Under the pieces are notes generated by a model. It did not search any database. It was not told the origin of the DNA and saw only the letters and a list, made by a program, of their open reading frames with translations. From Gammaproteobacteria bacterium (lineage in GTDB: Bacteria; Pseudomonadota; Gammaproteobacteria; Pseudomonadales; Pseudomonadaceae), in contig JAHIWP010000083.1 of assembly GCA_018816095.1 (NCBI GenBank), forward strand, positions 1 to 64,000: 64,000 nt of DNA, read 5' to 3'. Numbering within the stretch: position 1 is the first letter of the stretch; every line of letters starts with the position of its first letter. The position numbers and the translations under genes are program-made. This document shows positions 56,720-64,000 of the stretch, in pieces.

Positions 56720-58135
56720 TCAGCGCCCGCGTGGCGAGAGAAAAATGCTCTGCGTTTGCGCCTGCTCGCTGGCATCGGCCAGGTTATGGATCACAAACTT
56801 CACCGGCATCGTGCTGGCGCTGGCCGTTTCGCTCTCCAGCACCAGGGTGACCGGTACATCGAGAATTTCCCCAGGGTTCAACTGCAACTGTTGCGGAGCA
56901 TCCAGGCGTAGGCCGGGGCTGTCGCGCAACGCCAGGGCATACAGCTGCGGTTGCTGAGTCTTGTTGATGACCTTGAGCAGGTAGGTGTTCTCGATCTGCC
57001 CCAACTGGTTCTCGCGGAACATGCTGCGGTCTTTGGCCGAGTCGATGGACAACATCGAGCGCGCGCTCAGCGCCCAGACAAACGCCGCGAGCATCAACAC
57101 CAGGGCGATGCTGTAGCCGATCAGCCTTGGCCGCAGCCAGTGCGTCTTGCCGCCTTGCAGTTCACGCTCGGAGTGGTAGCCGACCAGCCCTTTGGCGTAG
57201 CCCATTTTGTCCATGACCGAGTCGCAGGCATCAATGCAGGCGCCGCAGCTGATGCAGTCGATCTGCAGGCCGTCGCGGATATCGATCCCGGTCGGGCAAA
57301 CCTGCACGCACATAGTGCAGTCGATGCAGTCACCCAGGCCTTCGGCCTTGTGGTCGCTGTCCTTCTTACGCGGGCCACGGCCTTCGCCGCGCTTGGCGTC
57401 GTAGGCCACCAGCAGGGTGTCATCGTCAAACATCGCACTCTGGAAGCGCGAATACGGGCACATGTGCACGCAGACTTTCTCTCGCAGCCAGCCCGCGTTG
57501 AGATAGGTGGCAGCCATAAAGAACAGCACCCAGACCAGCGTGCCGCCGTCCAGTTGCAGGCGCAGCAGGTCGCTGGTGAGCTCGCGGATCGGCGTGAAGT
57601 AACCAATAAAGGTCAGCGCTGTGAGCAGGCTGACAGACAGCCAAATGGCATGCTTGGCACTGCGCCGCAGCAGCTTGTCCAGCGACCAGGGCGCGGCATC
57701 CAGCTTGATGCGCTGATTACGCTCGCCTTCGGTGATTTTCTCGGCCCACATAAACACCCAGGTCCACACGCTTTGCGGGCAGGTGTAACCACACCACACG
57801 CGCCCAGCCACCACGGTGATGGTGAACAGGCCAAAGGCTGCGATGATCAGCAGCGCCGACAGCAGGGTGAAATCCTGCGGCCAGAAGGTCGCGCCGAAGA
57901 TGTAGTAACGGTGCTCGGCGAGGTTCCACAGCACGGCTTGGCGGCCGTCCCAGTCGAGCCAGGCGGTGCCGAAGAAGATCAGAAACAACAAGCCTGCACC
58001 GTACAGGCGCAGGTTGCGATACAGGCCAGTGAAGCTGCGTGTGTGGATCGGGCCACCGGCCTGCGAAGGCGTCAGGCGGATAGGCTTGCTCGGATCGATA
58101 GTTTCGATGATCTGCGCGGGAATACGTTCGCTCAT
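56720..58135 (-). CDS. ccoG: Cytochrome c oxidase accessory protein CcoG
   Basis: 471-aa membrane protein of the FixG/RdxA family. Five or so helices; a polyferredoxin section with CGYTCPQSVW, CVHMCPYSRFQ, CIDCTMCVQVCPTGIDIRDG and CISCGACIDACDSVM coordinates two 4Fe-4S clusters; a C-terminal Ig-like domain follows (LNPGEILDVPVTLVLE). CcoG reduces Cu(II) to Cu(I) for cbb3 oxidase assembly. No ccoNOPQ or ccoHIS genes are in the window. The thiol-redox and copper theme matches the adjacent two-component system, which in P. aeruginosa responds to copper; the link is an inference. Confidence 0.93.
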   Translation of the reverse strand: MSERIPAQIIETIDPSKPIRLTPSQAGGPIHTRSFTGLYRNLRLYGAGLLFLIFFGTAWLDWDGRQAVLWNLAEHRYYIFGATFWPQDFTLLSALLIIAAFGLFTITVVAGRVWCGYTCPQSVWTWVFMWAEKITEGERNQRIKLDAAPWSLDKLLRRSAKHAIWLSVSLLTALTFIGYFTPIRELTSDLLRLQLDGGTLVWVLFFMAATYLNAGWLREKVCVHMCPYSRFQSAMFDDDTLLVAYDAKRGEGRGPRKKDSDHKAEGLGDCIDCTMCVQVCPTGIDIRDGLQIDCISCGACIDACDSVMDKMGYAKGLVGYHSERELQGGKTHWLRPRLIGYSIALVLMLAAFVWALSARSMLSIDSAKDRSMFRENQLGQIENTYLLKVINKTQQPQLYALALRDSPGLRLDAPQQLQLNPGEILDVPVTLVLESETASASTMPVKFVIHNLADASEQAQTQSIFLSPRGR

Positions 58136-58334
58136 TGCGGGCCTCGTGGGCTTTATCAGGCTGCGCGAATGATGCGGCTGGAACTGATCCTGTAACAGAC
58201 TCAGGTTTTCAAATAAAAAGCGGATCAGATGGCCAGGCAGGCCATGTGGCGGCGAGTGCTAGCCGGCTTAAAACGCGTGGGTGACCAACAGTCGTGTTTA
58301 TGTACCGTGTTCCGGGTACTCAGGGCTGACTCTG

Positions 58335-59669
58335 CTAAAACGCCTCACTGGCCGGTCGGCTCGGCAGCACTAAGTTCACCCGCAGGCCGTTGGCGCTGCT
58401 GACAAACTCAAGCGCGCCACCGCAGCGCTGAACGATGGCGTTGACGATGGACAGGCCGAGGCCGCTGCCGTCACCAGCTGAGTTGCGCCAGAAGCGCTCG
58501 GTTAGCTGGGGCAGTTTTTCAGGTGCCACGCCAGGCCCGGCGTCTTGCACGCTAAAGCACACGTGCTCCCCACGCGATTGCACACTCAAACTCACGGCGG
58601 TATCGGCTGAGTTATGCCGCTGGGCGTTGTCCAGCAGGTTGCGCAGCGCGGCAATGGCCAGGGTCGGTGGCATTGCCAGGAGGCGTTGGGCGCTGGCATC
58701 GAGCAGGTGCAGTTCGATAGGCCGGCCGCCCGGTTGCTGAGCATCACTGATGGCCATGTGGGCCACTTGCGCGGCGCTGTATTGCAGGGGCTCGTCAAAC
58801 GGCAGGCGGCCTTCCACGCGGGCCAGTAGCAGCAGTTGTTCCAGGGTTTGGTGCAGGCGGTCAGTGCCGGCTTCGGCATGGGCCAAGGCCTGACGGGCAG
58901 TCGCGCCTTCAGTCATGCTGGCCACTTGCAGGTGGGTTTTGATCGCCGTGAGCGGGCTGCGCAACTCATGGGCGGCGTCATCAGTTAGCCGGCGTTCGCG
59001 CTCAATCGCCTGGCCAATGCGTTGAAACAGCTGATTCTGGGTAGCCACCAAGGGTTGCAGCTCTTGCGGCAGGCCGTCGACATGTAAGGGTTCGATGCTG
59101 TCGGCGCTGCGCTCGGCCAACGCCTGGCGAATGCGCCGTAAGGGCGACAGCTCGCGGCTTAGGCCAACCCATAGCACCAGTAAACTGCCGAGCAACGCGA
59201 GCACTACAGGCGCAGCAGCTGCCAGCAAAATCGAGTGGTTGAGGGTGTCGCGCTCGTCTAGACGGTCTGCTGTGGTCACGCGCATGTCGCCTTCAATCAA
59301 GGTGAAGGTGCGCCAGGTGACGCCGTCAATGTTGCGCTCATGGAAGCCTTTTTCATCCACGCCCAGGGCGCTCCCAGGTGCGGCGCGGCTGCTGGCGAGA
59401 ATCTCGCCGCGCACCGAACTGATCTGGCAGGCAATGCCTTCCGGCATACCCAGTTGTTCGGTACTGAGCGGCGCGCTGCCCTCGGTTTGCTGCAATTGCG
59501 GCAGTTGCAGGAGCAAGCCCGAGACCATCCGCGCCGACGACGCCAGGCGTTGGTCGAGGGTCAACATCAGCTGGTTACGCAGGTCGAACAGCATCCACAC
59601 GGCGGCCAGCGACCAGAGCAGGACAAAGGCAGAGCCGAGAATCAGGCTGAGGCGCAAGCGAAGGCTCAT
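58335..59669 (-). CDS. Sensor histidine kinase of the dsb-linked two-component system (DsbS-like)
   Basis: 444 aa. Membrane helix about 9-29, periplasmic loop of about 115 residues, second helix about 147-170, a HAMP-like region, HisKA with His234 (DDAAHELRSPLTAIKTH), HATPase with NLLDNAQRH, DAGPGVAPEKL and GDGSGLGLSI. QseC/TctE-like. The loop contains a single Cys (GIACQISS). The gene overlaps the regulator gene by 4 bp. The gene arrangement equals PA2479-PA2480 of P. aeruginosa, named DsbRS and reported to sense copper and control dsb genes (from memory). Confidence 0.88.
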   Translation of the reverse strand: MSLRLRLSLILGSAFVLLWSLAAVWMLFDLRNQLMLTLDQRLASSARMVSGLLLQLPQLQQTEGSAPLSTEQLGMPEGIACQISSVRGEILASSRAAPGSALGVDEKGFHERNIDGVTWRTFTLIEGDMRVTTADRLDERDTLNHSILLAAAAPVVLALLGSLLVLWVGLSRELSPLRRIRQALAERSADSIEPLHVDGLPQELQPLVATQNQLFQRIGQAIERERRLTDDAAHELRSPLTAIKTHLQVASMTEGATARQALAHAEAGTDRLHQTLEQLLLLARVEGRLPFDEPLQYSAAQVAHMAISDAQQPGGRPIELHLLDASAQRLLAMPPTLAIAALRNLLDNAQRHNSADTAVSLSVQSRGEHVCFSVQDAGPGVAPEKLPQLTERFWRNSAGDGSGLGLSIVNAIVQRCGGALEFVSSANGLRVNLVLPSRPASEAF

Positions 59670-60349
59670 GGCGTGTGTTCCTCGTTGTGGCCGGCGGGGC
59701 CGAGGCGGTAACCCAGGCCGCGTACCGTCTCAACGATGGCGCTGCCTAATTTGCGCCGCAAATGGTGAATATGCACGTTGAGGGCATTGCTCTCGACCTC
59801 GCCGTCTAGGCCGTAGACCGCATCCTTGAGCTGTTCGCCGCTGAGCACCCGGCGAGGATTGTGCAGCAGCGCTTGCAGCAGGACCTGCTCGCGGCGCGAC
59901 AGATCGATGTGCTGCCCATGCAGAAATGCCTGGCAGGCCACCGGGTCGTAGCGCAGCGGGCCGTGTTCGATCAGTGAACTGGCGCGCCCAGCGGCGCGGC
60001 GTAGCAGGGCATGCAAGCGGGCGGCAAGCTCACGTAAGTCGAACGGTTTGACCAAATAATCGTCCGCCCCCTCCTGCAGGCCAGACACCCGGTCGGCCAC
60101 TGAATCGCGGGCTGTCAGCAGGAGCACCGGTATGGCCACGCCGCGTTGGCGCAGGCGCCGCAGCAGGCTCAAACCGTCTTCATCCGGCAGGCCCAGATCT
60201 AGCACCCACGCATCAAATTGCAGCGTGCGCAGCAGGGCTTCAGCTTCAGCGGCGCTGGCCGCATGCGTAACGCGAAAGCCCTGGGCGGTGAGCCCGGCCA
60301 CAACGCCGCTGGCAATCAGGGCATTGTCTTCAGTCAGCAATATGTTCAT
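59666..60349 (-). CDS. OmpR-family response regulator (DsbR-like)
   Basis: 227 aa. Receiver domain with phospho-acceptor Asp51 (AWVLDLGLPDEDG) and Lys in KPFDLRELAARLH, and a winged-helix output domain (LSRREQVLLQALLHNPRRVLSGEQLKDAVYG, ESNALNVHIHHLRRKLG). QseB/TctD subfamily. It starts a minus-strand regulator-kinase operon divergent from dsbD. The gap between the two contains a matching TTAA-type box facing each operon, so it probably activates both. Confidence 0.92.
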   Translation of the reverse strand: MNILLTEDNALIASGVVAGLTAQGFRVTHAASAAEAEALLRTLQFDAWVLDLGLPDEDGLSLLRRLRQRGVAIPVLLLTARDSVADRVSGLQEGADDYLVKPFDLRELAARLHALLRRAAGRASSLIEHGPLRYDPVACQAFLHGQHIDLSRREQVLLQALLHNPRRVLSGEQLKDAVYGLDGEVESNALNVHIHHLRRKLGSAIVETVRGLGYRLGPAGHNEEHTP

Positions 60350-60389
60350 GACGCCGATCCGTGGAGGGGAGGTGAAGTATCCATCAGCA

Positions 60390-60407
60390 GGATTAAGTCA
60401 GGGTTAT
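60390..60407 (-). promoter_or_regulatory. Response-regulator box upstream of the regulator-kinase operon
   Basis: On the minus strand ATAACCCTGACTTAATCC: a TTAA-like repeat pair 11 bp apart with core CCTGACTTAA. A -10-like GATACT follows at 60381-60376, so the box overlaps the -35 region, as for PmrA- and PhoB-type activators. It is in the same direction relative to its gene as the box in front of dsbD (14 of 18 positions identical). Confidence 0.65.
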
Positions 60408-60450
60408 AGCGGGGTCACGAATGATAACGGGCTGTGGGTATTTACGCGGA

Positions 60451-60479
60451 TTAACCCGGGTTTAATCCTGACTTAACCG
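60451..60479 (+). promoter_or_regulatory. Response-regulator box upstream of dsbD
   Basis: TTAA occurs at 60451, 60462 and 60473, exactly 11 bp (one helical turn) apart, within TTAATCCTGACTTAACC and the preceding repeat. This is the layout of direct-repeat sites for OmpR-family regulators. It lies 47-75 bp before the dsbD ATG. Confidence 0.68.
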
Positions 60480-60525
60480 CCAACTGCGATGCTCGCCGCC
60501 TGGCTATTTATCGGTGTGGTTTTGC

Positions 60526-62283
60526 ATGCGTTGGTTTCTGCTGTTTTCGTTGTTCTGGGCTTGGCTGCTGCCCGTCCAGGCCGCCAGTTTTTCCGCCAGC
60601 CCGTTGCAGGCGGGCAACACCCAGCAGGCTGAGTTTCTCCCCGTTGAGCAGGCATTCAACCTCAGTGTTGAGCCGCAGGCCAGCGGTGAAACCCGGCTGC
60701 GCTGGGACATTGCCCCCGGCTACTACCTCTATCAGCAACGCTTGCAGTTCAGTGGCTTGTCGGCAGATGCCGTCCCTGAGCTGCCGGCGGGCTTGCCTTA
60801 TAGCGATGAGTTCTTCGGTGATTCGCAGATTTATCGCGAGCACTTAACGCTGACGCTCCCCGCTGGGGTTGCCGGCAGCATTCTGGTTGGCTGGCAAGGC
60901 TGCGCCGATGCCGGGCTGTGCTACCCGCCACAGACCCAACAGGTTGATGTGTCGAGCGCCGGTGCGCCAAGCGAGCCGGGCACCAACCTGGCTGAGGACC
61001 AAGCCCTGGCTGGTGGTTTGCAAAACCAACACCTGATGTTGAACGTATTGCTGTTCTTTGGGCTGGGTCTGTTGCTGGCCTTTGCCCCGTGTTCCTTGCC
61101 GATGCTGCCGATTCTGGCGGGTATTGTGGTGGGCAGTGGGGCCTCGCCACGACGCGGCTGGGCGCTGGCGGCCAGCTATGTGGTGAGCATGGCCCTGGTG
61201 TATGCCGCGCTGGGCGTGGTCGCTGCGTTGCTGGGCGCAAACCTGCAGGGGCTGCTACAACAGCCCTGGTTGCTGGCCAGCTTCGCCGCGTTGTTTGTGC
61301 TGCTGGCCTTGCCGATGTTCGGGTTGTTTGAGCTGCAGTTGCCCGCGGCCCTGCGTGACCGCTTAGCGCATGCGGGGCGCAAGCAGCAAGGCGGCAGCCT
61401 AGTCGGTGCGGGCATGCTCGGTGTGTTCTCCGGCCTGCTGGTGGGGCCGTGCATGACCGCACCGCTGGCCGCCGCGTTGCTGTATATCGGGCAAAGTGGC
61501 GACGCCCTGCACGGCGGTCTGGTGTTGTTTGCCTTGGGCCTGGGCATTGGTACGCCGCTGGTGTTGTTGGTGACGCTCGGCAATCGCTTCCTGCCGAAAC
61601 CCGGCGCGTGGATGAATCGGGTCAAGGTGCTGTTCGGCTTTCTGTTTCTACTCGCCGCGCTTTTGGTGATCCGCCCGCTGCTCGCGGAGCCGACCTGGCT
61701 GGGATTGTGGGGCGCGCTATTAATTGTGCTGGCCAGTGCGCTGCTGCACCTGTCGCGGCAAGTGCTGCAACACGCCAGCGTGGCCAAGGCGATTGGCGCG
61801 TTGCTGGGTATTTGGGGCATGGCGATGGTGCTGGGGGCTGCAGGGGGTGCCAGCGATCCGCTGCAGCCACTCAAGGTGTATGCCGGCACGGGCATTGCGG
61901 CCGCGCCGAATGCACAGCACGTTATCGGCATGAGCGAGCCGGCCACGCTTGAGCGTGAGCTGGCGGTGGCCAAAGCTGAGGGCCAATGGGTGCTGATTGA
62001 TTACTACGCCGACTGGTGCGTGTCGTGCAAAGTCATGGAGAAAACCGTGTTCGCTAACCCCGACGTGCAGGCTAGCCTGCAAGGCGTTCGCGTCTTACGC
62101 CCCGACGTGACTCAAAGCAACGCGGCAAGCCGTGCGTTGTTGGAACGCTTTAAAGTGCTGGGCCCGCCCACGTTGTTATGGATCGGCCCGGACGGTGAGG
62201 AGCGCCGTTCGCAGCGCATAACGGGCGCGGTGAATGCCGAGCAGTTCTTAGATATTTGGACGACTACCCAGGAGCGCGGTTGA
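60526..62283 (+). CDS. dsbD: Thiol:disulfide interchange protein DsbD
   Basis: 585 aa with all three DsbD parts: signal peptide and N-terminal periplasmic domain with Cys126 and Cys132 (WQGCADAGLCYPP); eight-helix membrane domain with one Cys in APCSLPMLPILAG and one in VGPCMTAPLAAALLY; C-terminal thioredoxin domain with Cys498-Val-Ser-Cys501 (YADWCVSCKVM). It carries electrons from cytosolic thioredoxin to periplasmic reductants such as DsbG. ATG 60526 yields MRWFLLFSLFWAWLLPVQA; a GTG 12 bp earlier is less likely. Its stop overlaps the next ATG (TGATG). Confidence 0.95.
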   Translation: MRWFLLFSLFWAWLLPVQAASFSASPLQAGNTQQAEFLPVEQAFNLSVEPQASGETRLRWDIAPGYYLYQQRLQFSGLSADAVPELPAGLPYSDEFFGDSQIYREHLTLTLPAGVAGSILVGWQGCADAGLCYPPQTQQVDVSSAGAPSEPGTNLAEDQALAGGLQNQHLMLNVLLFFGLGLLLAFAPCSLPMLPILAGIVVGSGASPRRGWALAASYVVSMALVYAALGVVAALLGANLQGLLQQPWLLASFAALFVLLALPMFGLFELQLPAALRDRLAHAGRKQQGGSLVGAGMLGVFSGLLVGPCMTAPLAAALLYIGQSGDALHGGLVLFALGLGIGTPLVLLVTLGNRFLPKPGAWMNRVKVLFGFLFLLAALLVIRPLLAEPTWLGLWGALLIVLASALLHLSRQVLQHASVAKAIGALLGIWGMAMVLGAAGGASDPLQPLKVYAGTGIAAAPNAQHVIGMSEPATLERELAVAKAEGQWVLIDYYADWCVSCKVMEKTVFANPDVQASLQGVRVLRPDVTQSNAASRALLERFKVLGPPTLLWIGPDGEERRSQRITGAVNAEQFLDIWTTTQERG

Positions 62284-63092
62284 TGCTGACGGTGAATATT
62301 GGTCCCCTGGCCCTTAGCACCGCCCACGTGCTGTTGATGATCAGCCTGCTTCTGGCGACTGTTACCGGCTGGTACGTCGGGCGGCGCAGTGCGGTCAACC
62401 CGGAAAAACAGCTGTTTCGTTTGTTGTTGCTGGCCTTGCTGGTCGCACGGCTGGCGTTTGTTGCCGTGTACCTCGAGCACTACCGCGCGCAACCCTGGCA
62501 GGCGCTGGATATCCGTGACGGTGGCTTTATCGCCTGGCCTGGCGTGCTGGCCGCGCTACTGTTGGGGGCCTGGCAGGCCTGGCGTACCCCAGCCATCAGA
62601 ACATCCTTAGCCAGCGCATTGGCCGTCGGCGTGTTCAGCTGGGGTTTGGGTAGCCTGACGTTGTATGGGCTTGAGCAGGGCACCCGGCTGCCGGCGTTGT
62701 CCTTCAGAGACAGCAACGGCGCCTCAGTGGCGCTGCACGACTATGTCGGCAAACCGCTGGTGGTTAACCTCTGGGCCACGTGGTGCCCACCGTGCCGTCG
62801 GGAAATGCCGGTGTTAGCCGACGCGCAGCGCAACCATCCCGAGCTGACCATCCTGTTCGTCAATCAAGGCGAAGGCCAGGGCGAGGTTAACCAATACCTG
62901 GCCGCCGAAGCCCTCGGTTTGGACAACGTATTGCTCGACAGCGGCGGCCGCCTGGGCCAGCACGTTGGCTCCATGGCGTTGCCCAGCACGCTGTTTTACG
63001 ACGCCGAGGGTCGCCAGGTTGGCAGCCACTTGGGTGAATTGTCGCGCGCCAGCCTGGCTCGCGCGCTTGAAGTACTGAAGAAGGATCAATAA
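62283..63092 (+). CDS. TlpA-type thiol reductase with N-terminal Lgt-like membrane domain
   Basis: 269 aa. Three to four helices fill residues 10-140; one stretch (ARLAFVAVYLEHYRAQPWQA, then LDIRDGGFIAWPG) resembles part of prolipoprotein diacylglyceryl transferase but lacks most of the enzyme. A periplasmic thioredoxin domain follows with Cys168-Pro-Pro-Cys171 (WATWCPPCRREMP) and the cis-Pro loop MALPSTLFYD. It probably receives electrons from DsbD. Start and stop are coupled to neighbours: 1-bp overlap with dsbD and 2 bp before dsbG. Confidence 0.87.
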   Translation: MLTVNIGPLALSTAHVLLMISLLLATVTGWYVGRRSAVNPEKQLFRLLLLALLVARLAFVAVYLEHYRAQPWQALDIRDGGFIAWPGVLAALLLGAWQAWRTPAIRTSLASALAVGVFSWGLGSLTLYGLEQGTRLPALSFRDSNGASVALHDYVGKPLVVNLWATWCPPCRREMPVLADAQRNHPELTILFVNQGEGQGEVNQYLAAEALGLDNVLLDSGGRLGQHVGSMALPSTLFYDAEGRQVGSHLGELSRASLARALEVLKKDQ

Positions 63093-63094
63093 CC

Positions 63095-63859
63095 ATGCTG
63101 CGACTTACCCACCTGTCGGCACTGCTCTCGACGCTCTTGGTCATGCCTCTGGCGCAGGCCGAGGAATGGCCGGCCCCGATCAAGGCGATCGAGGCGCGTG
63201 GTGCCGAAATTATCCAGCGGTTTGACGCGCCCAGCGGTTTGCAGGGCTATGCCGCGCGCTTCAACGGCCAGGGCGTTGCCCTGTACCTGACGGCCGATGG
63301 TCAGCACGTGTTGGTCGGCAGCCTGCTTGATGCCCAAGGCGAAGACCTTAGCCGTGAGCCGCTGGATAAACTGGTGTACGGGCCGCAGGGCAAGGCAATG
63401 CTGAGCAAGCTGGAAAAAAGCAGCTGGATCACCGATGGCAAGGCCAGCGCACCGCGCATCGTCTATGTGTTTTCCGATCCCAACTGCCCGTACTGCAACC
63501 TGTTCTGGAAACAAGTGCGGCCTTGGGTCGAGGGCGGTGCTGTGCAGGTTCGTCATGTCATGGTCGGCATGCTGCGCCAAGACAGCGCCGCCAAAGCCGC
63601 CGCATTACTCAGCGCCAGTGATCCCCAGGCGGCCCTGCATGAACATGAGGCAGCCGGCAAAGTCAGCACCTTGCAAGGGCTGAAAAAGATCCCCGACGCC
63701 ATCCAGCAGCAGCTCGACCACAACCTTGGCCTGATGGCTGAAATGGGCGCCTCGGCTACGCCGGCGATTTTCTATCAGGATGAAGCGGGCCAGTTGCAGC
63801 AACAGCTCGGCGCACCGAGCCCCGAGCTGCTGACACAAATCCTGGGGCCGCGCCCCTGA
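63095..63859 (+). CDS. dsbG: Thiol:disulfide isomerase/chaperone DsbG
   Basis: 254 aa. Signal peptide (LSALLSTLLVMPLAQA), N-terminal dimerisation domain, then a thioredoxin fold with Cys131-Pro-Tyr-Cys134 (SDPNCPYCNLFWKQV) and cis-Pro in SATPAIFY. DsbG protects single Cys residues from sulfenylation and isomerises disulfides in the periplasm; DsbD keeps it reduced. Third gene of the dsb operon controlled by the divergent two-component system. Confidence 0.93.
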   Translation: MLRLTHLSALLSTLLVMPLAQAEEWPAPIKAIEARGAEIIQRFDAPSGLQGYAARFNGQGVALYLTADGQHVLVGSLLDAQGEDLSREPLDKLVYGPQGKAMLSKLEKSSWITDGKASAPRIVYVFSDPNCPYCNLFWKQVRPWVEGGAVQVRHVMVGMLRQDSAAKAAALLSASDPQAALHEHEAAGKVSTLQGLKKIPDAIQQQLDHNLGLMAEMGASATPAIFYQDEAGQLQQQLGAPSPELLTQILGPRP

Positions 63860-64000
63860 ATCCAGGGCGAAGAGCGGGGCAGGGCATAAGGACGCGCATG
63901 GCCGACGGCTTAAACGCAGGCCGCGCACTGCGCGAAGTTGTAACCCGGAAAACAGCCTGACCGTCCAGCCGCTCGCCTGGCTTCTCGCGGCGCTTTTCTT

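Noticed and set aside
63860..64000. Possible start of another gene at the right edge
   Set aside because: An ATG at 63899 gives only 20 codons. Another frame encodes a hydrophobic stretch (LTVQPLAWLLAALF) that could be a signal peptide, but no start codon with a ribosome site is visible before the sequence ends.

Overview
The window is GC-rich chromosomal DNA from a gammaproteobacterium, almost certainly a Pseudomonas. The gene content and local gene orders match blocks I recall from P. aeruginosa: fabA-fabB next to a hybrid kinase and gpsA; moxR-DUF58-tgpA; mltF2-doxX beside lipA-lif; a PPK2-type kinase beside a thiolase; fumC-DUF2804-DUF2059-bolA-trhO; and a dsb operon facing a two-component system. 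In this genome the blocks are joined in a different order. The species is probably not P. aeruginosa itself, because the homogentisate pathway genes are of a shorter type than I know from that species. This synteny is from memory, not from a search.

Layout. 1-139: the 3' end of a group II intron (domains V and VI), cut by the window edge. 160-7104 (minus): fabA-fabB for unsaturated fatty acids, then an operon of TonB receptor, periplasmic binding protein and hybrid histidine kinase. 7.2-15.9 kb (plus): gpsA, sixA, an acyl-CoA synthetase behind a 24-bp perfect palindrome, a hotdog thioesterase, two alpha/beta hydrolases, a nu-class GST and envelope proteins. 15.9-23.8 kb: a patatin-like protein, a small lipoprotein, a flavin reductase-like protein, the moxR-DUF58-tgpA operon, a CHAD protein and a TesB-like thioesterase. 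23.8-31 kb: a chemoreceptor with a well-placed Anr box, TatD, MltF-like transglycosylase, DoxX, and the secreted lipase operon lipA-lif with a sigma-54 promoter.

31-43.5 kb: polyphosphate:AMP phosphotransferase, thiolase, an EamA transporter, a quinone reductase-like protein, fumC, DUF2804, DUF2059, BolA, TrhO, a DsbA-fold protein and an ABC exporter. 43.9-49.6 kb: tyrosine catabolism from 4-hydroxyphenylpyruvate to fumarate plus acetoacetate (hpd, hmgA, fahA, maiA) with a sodium symporter; a REPIN lies upstream and two related 73-bp palindromic elements lie between the genes. 50-55 kb: two more chemoreceptors around a membrane hydrolase. 55.2-60.3 kb (minus): a MocR-type regulator, ccoG and a two-component system. 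60.5-63.9 kb (plus): a dsbD-tlpA-dsbG thiol-redox operon facing that system. The gap between them carries the same box once in front of each operon, which suggests one response regulator drives both.

No tRNA, rRNA, CRISPR array, prophage or intact insertion sequence was seen. The strongest regulatory observations are the DsbR-like boxes, the Anr box in front of the first chemoreceptor, the sigma-54 promoter of lipA with an upstream dyad, and the palindrome before the acyl-CoA synthetase.
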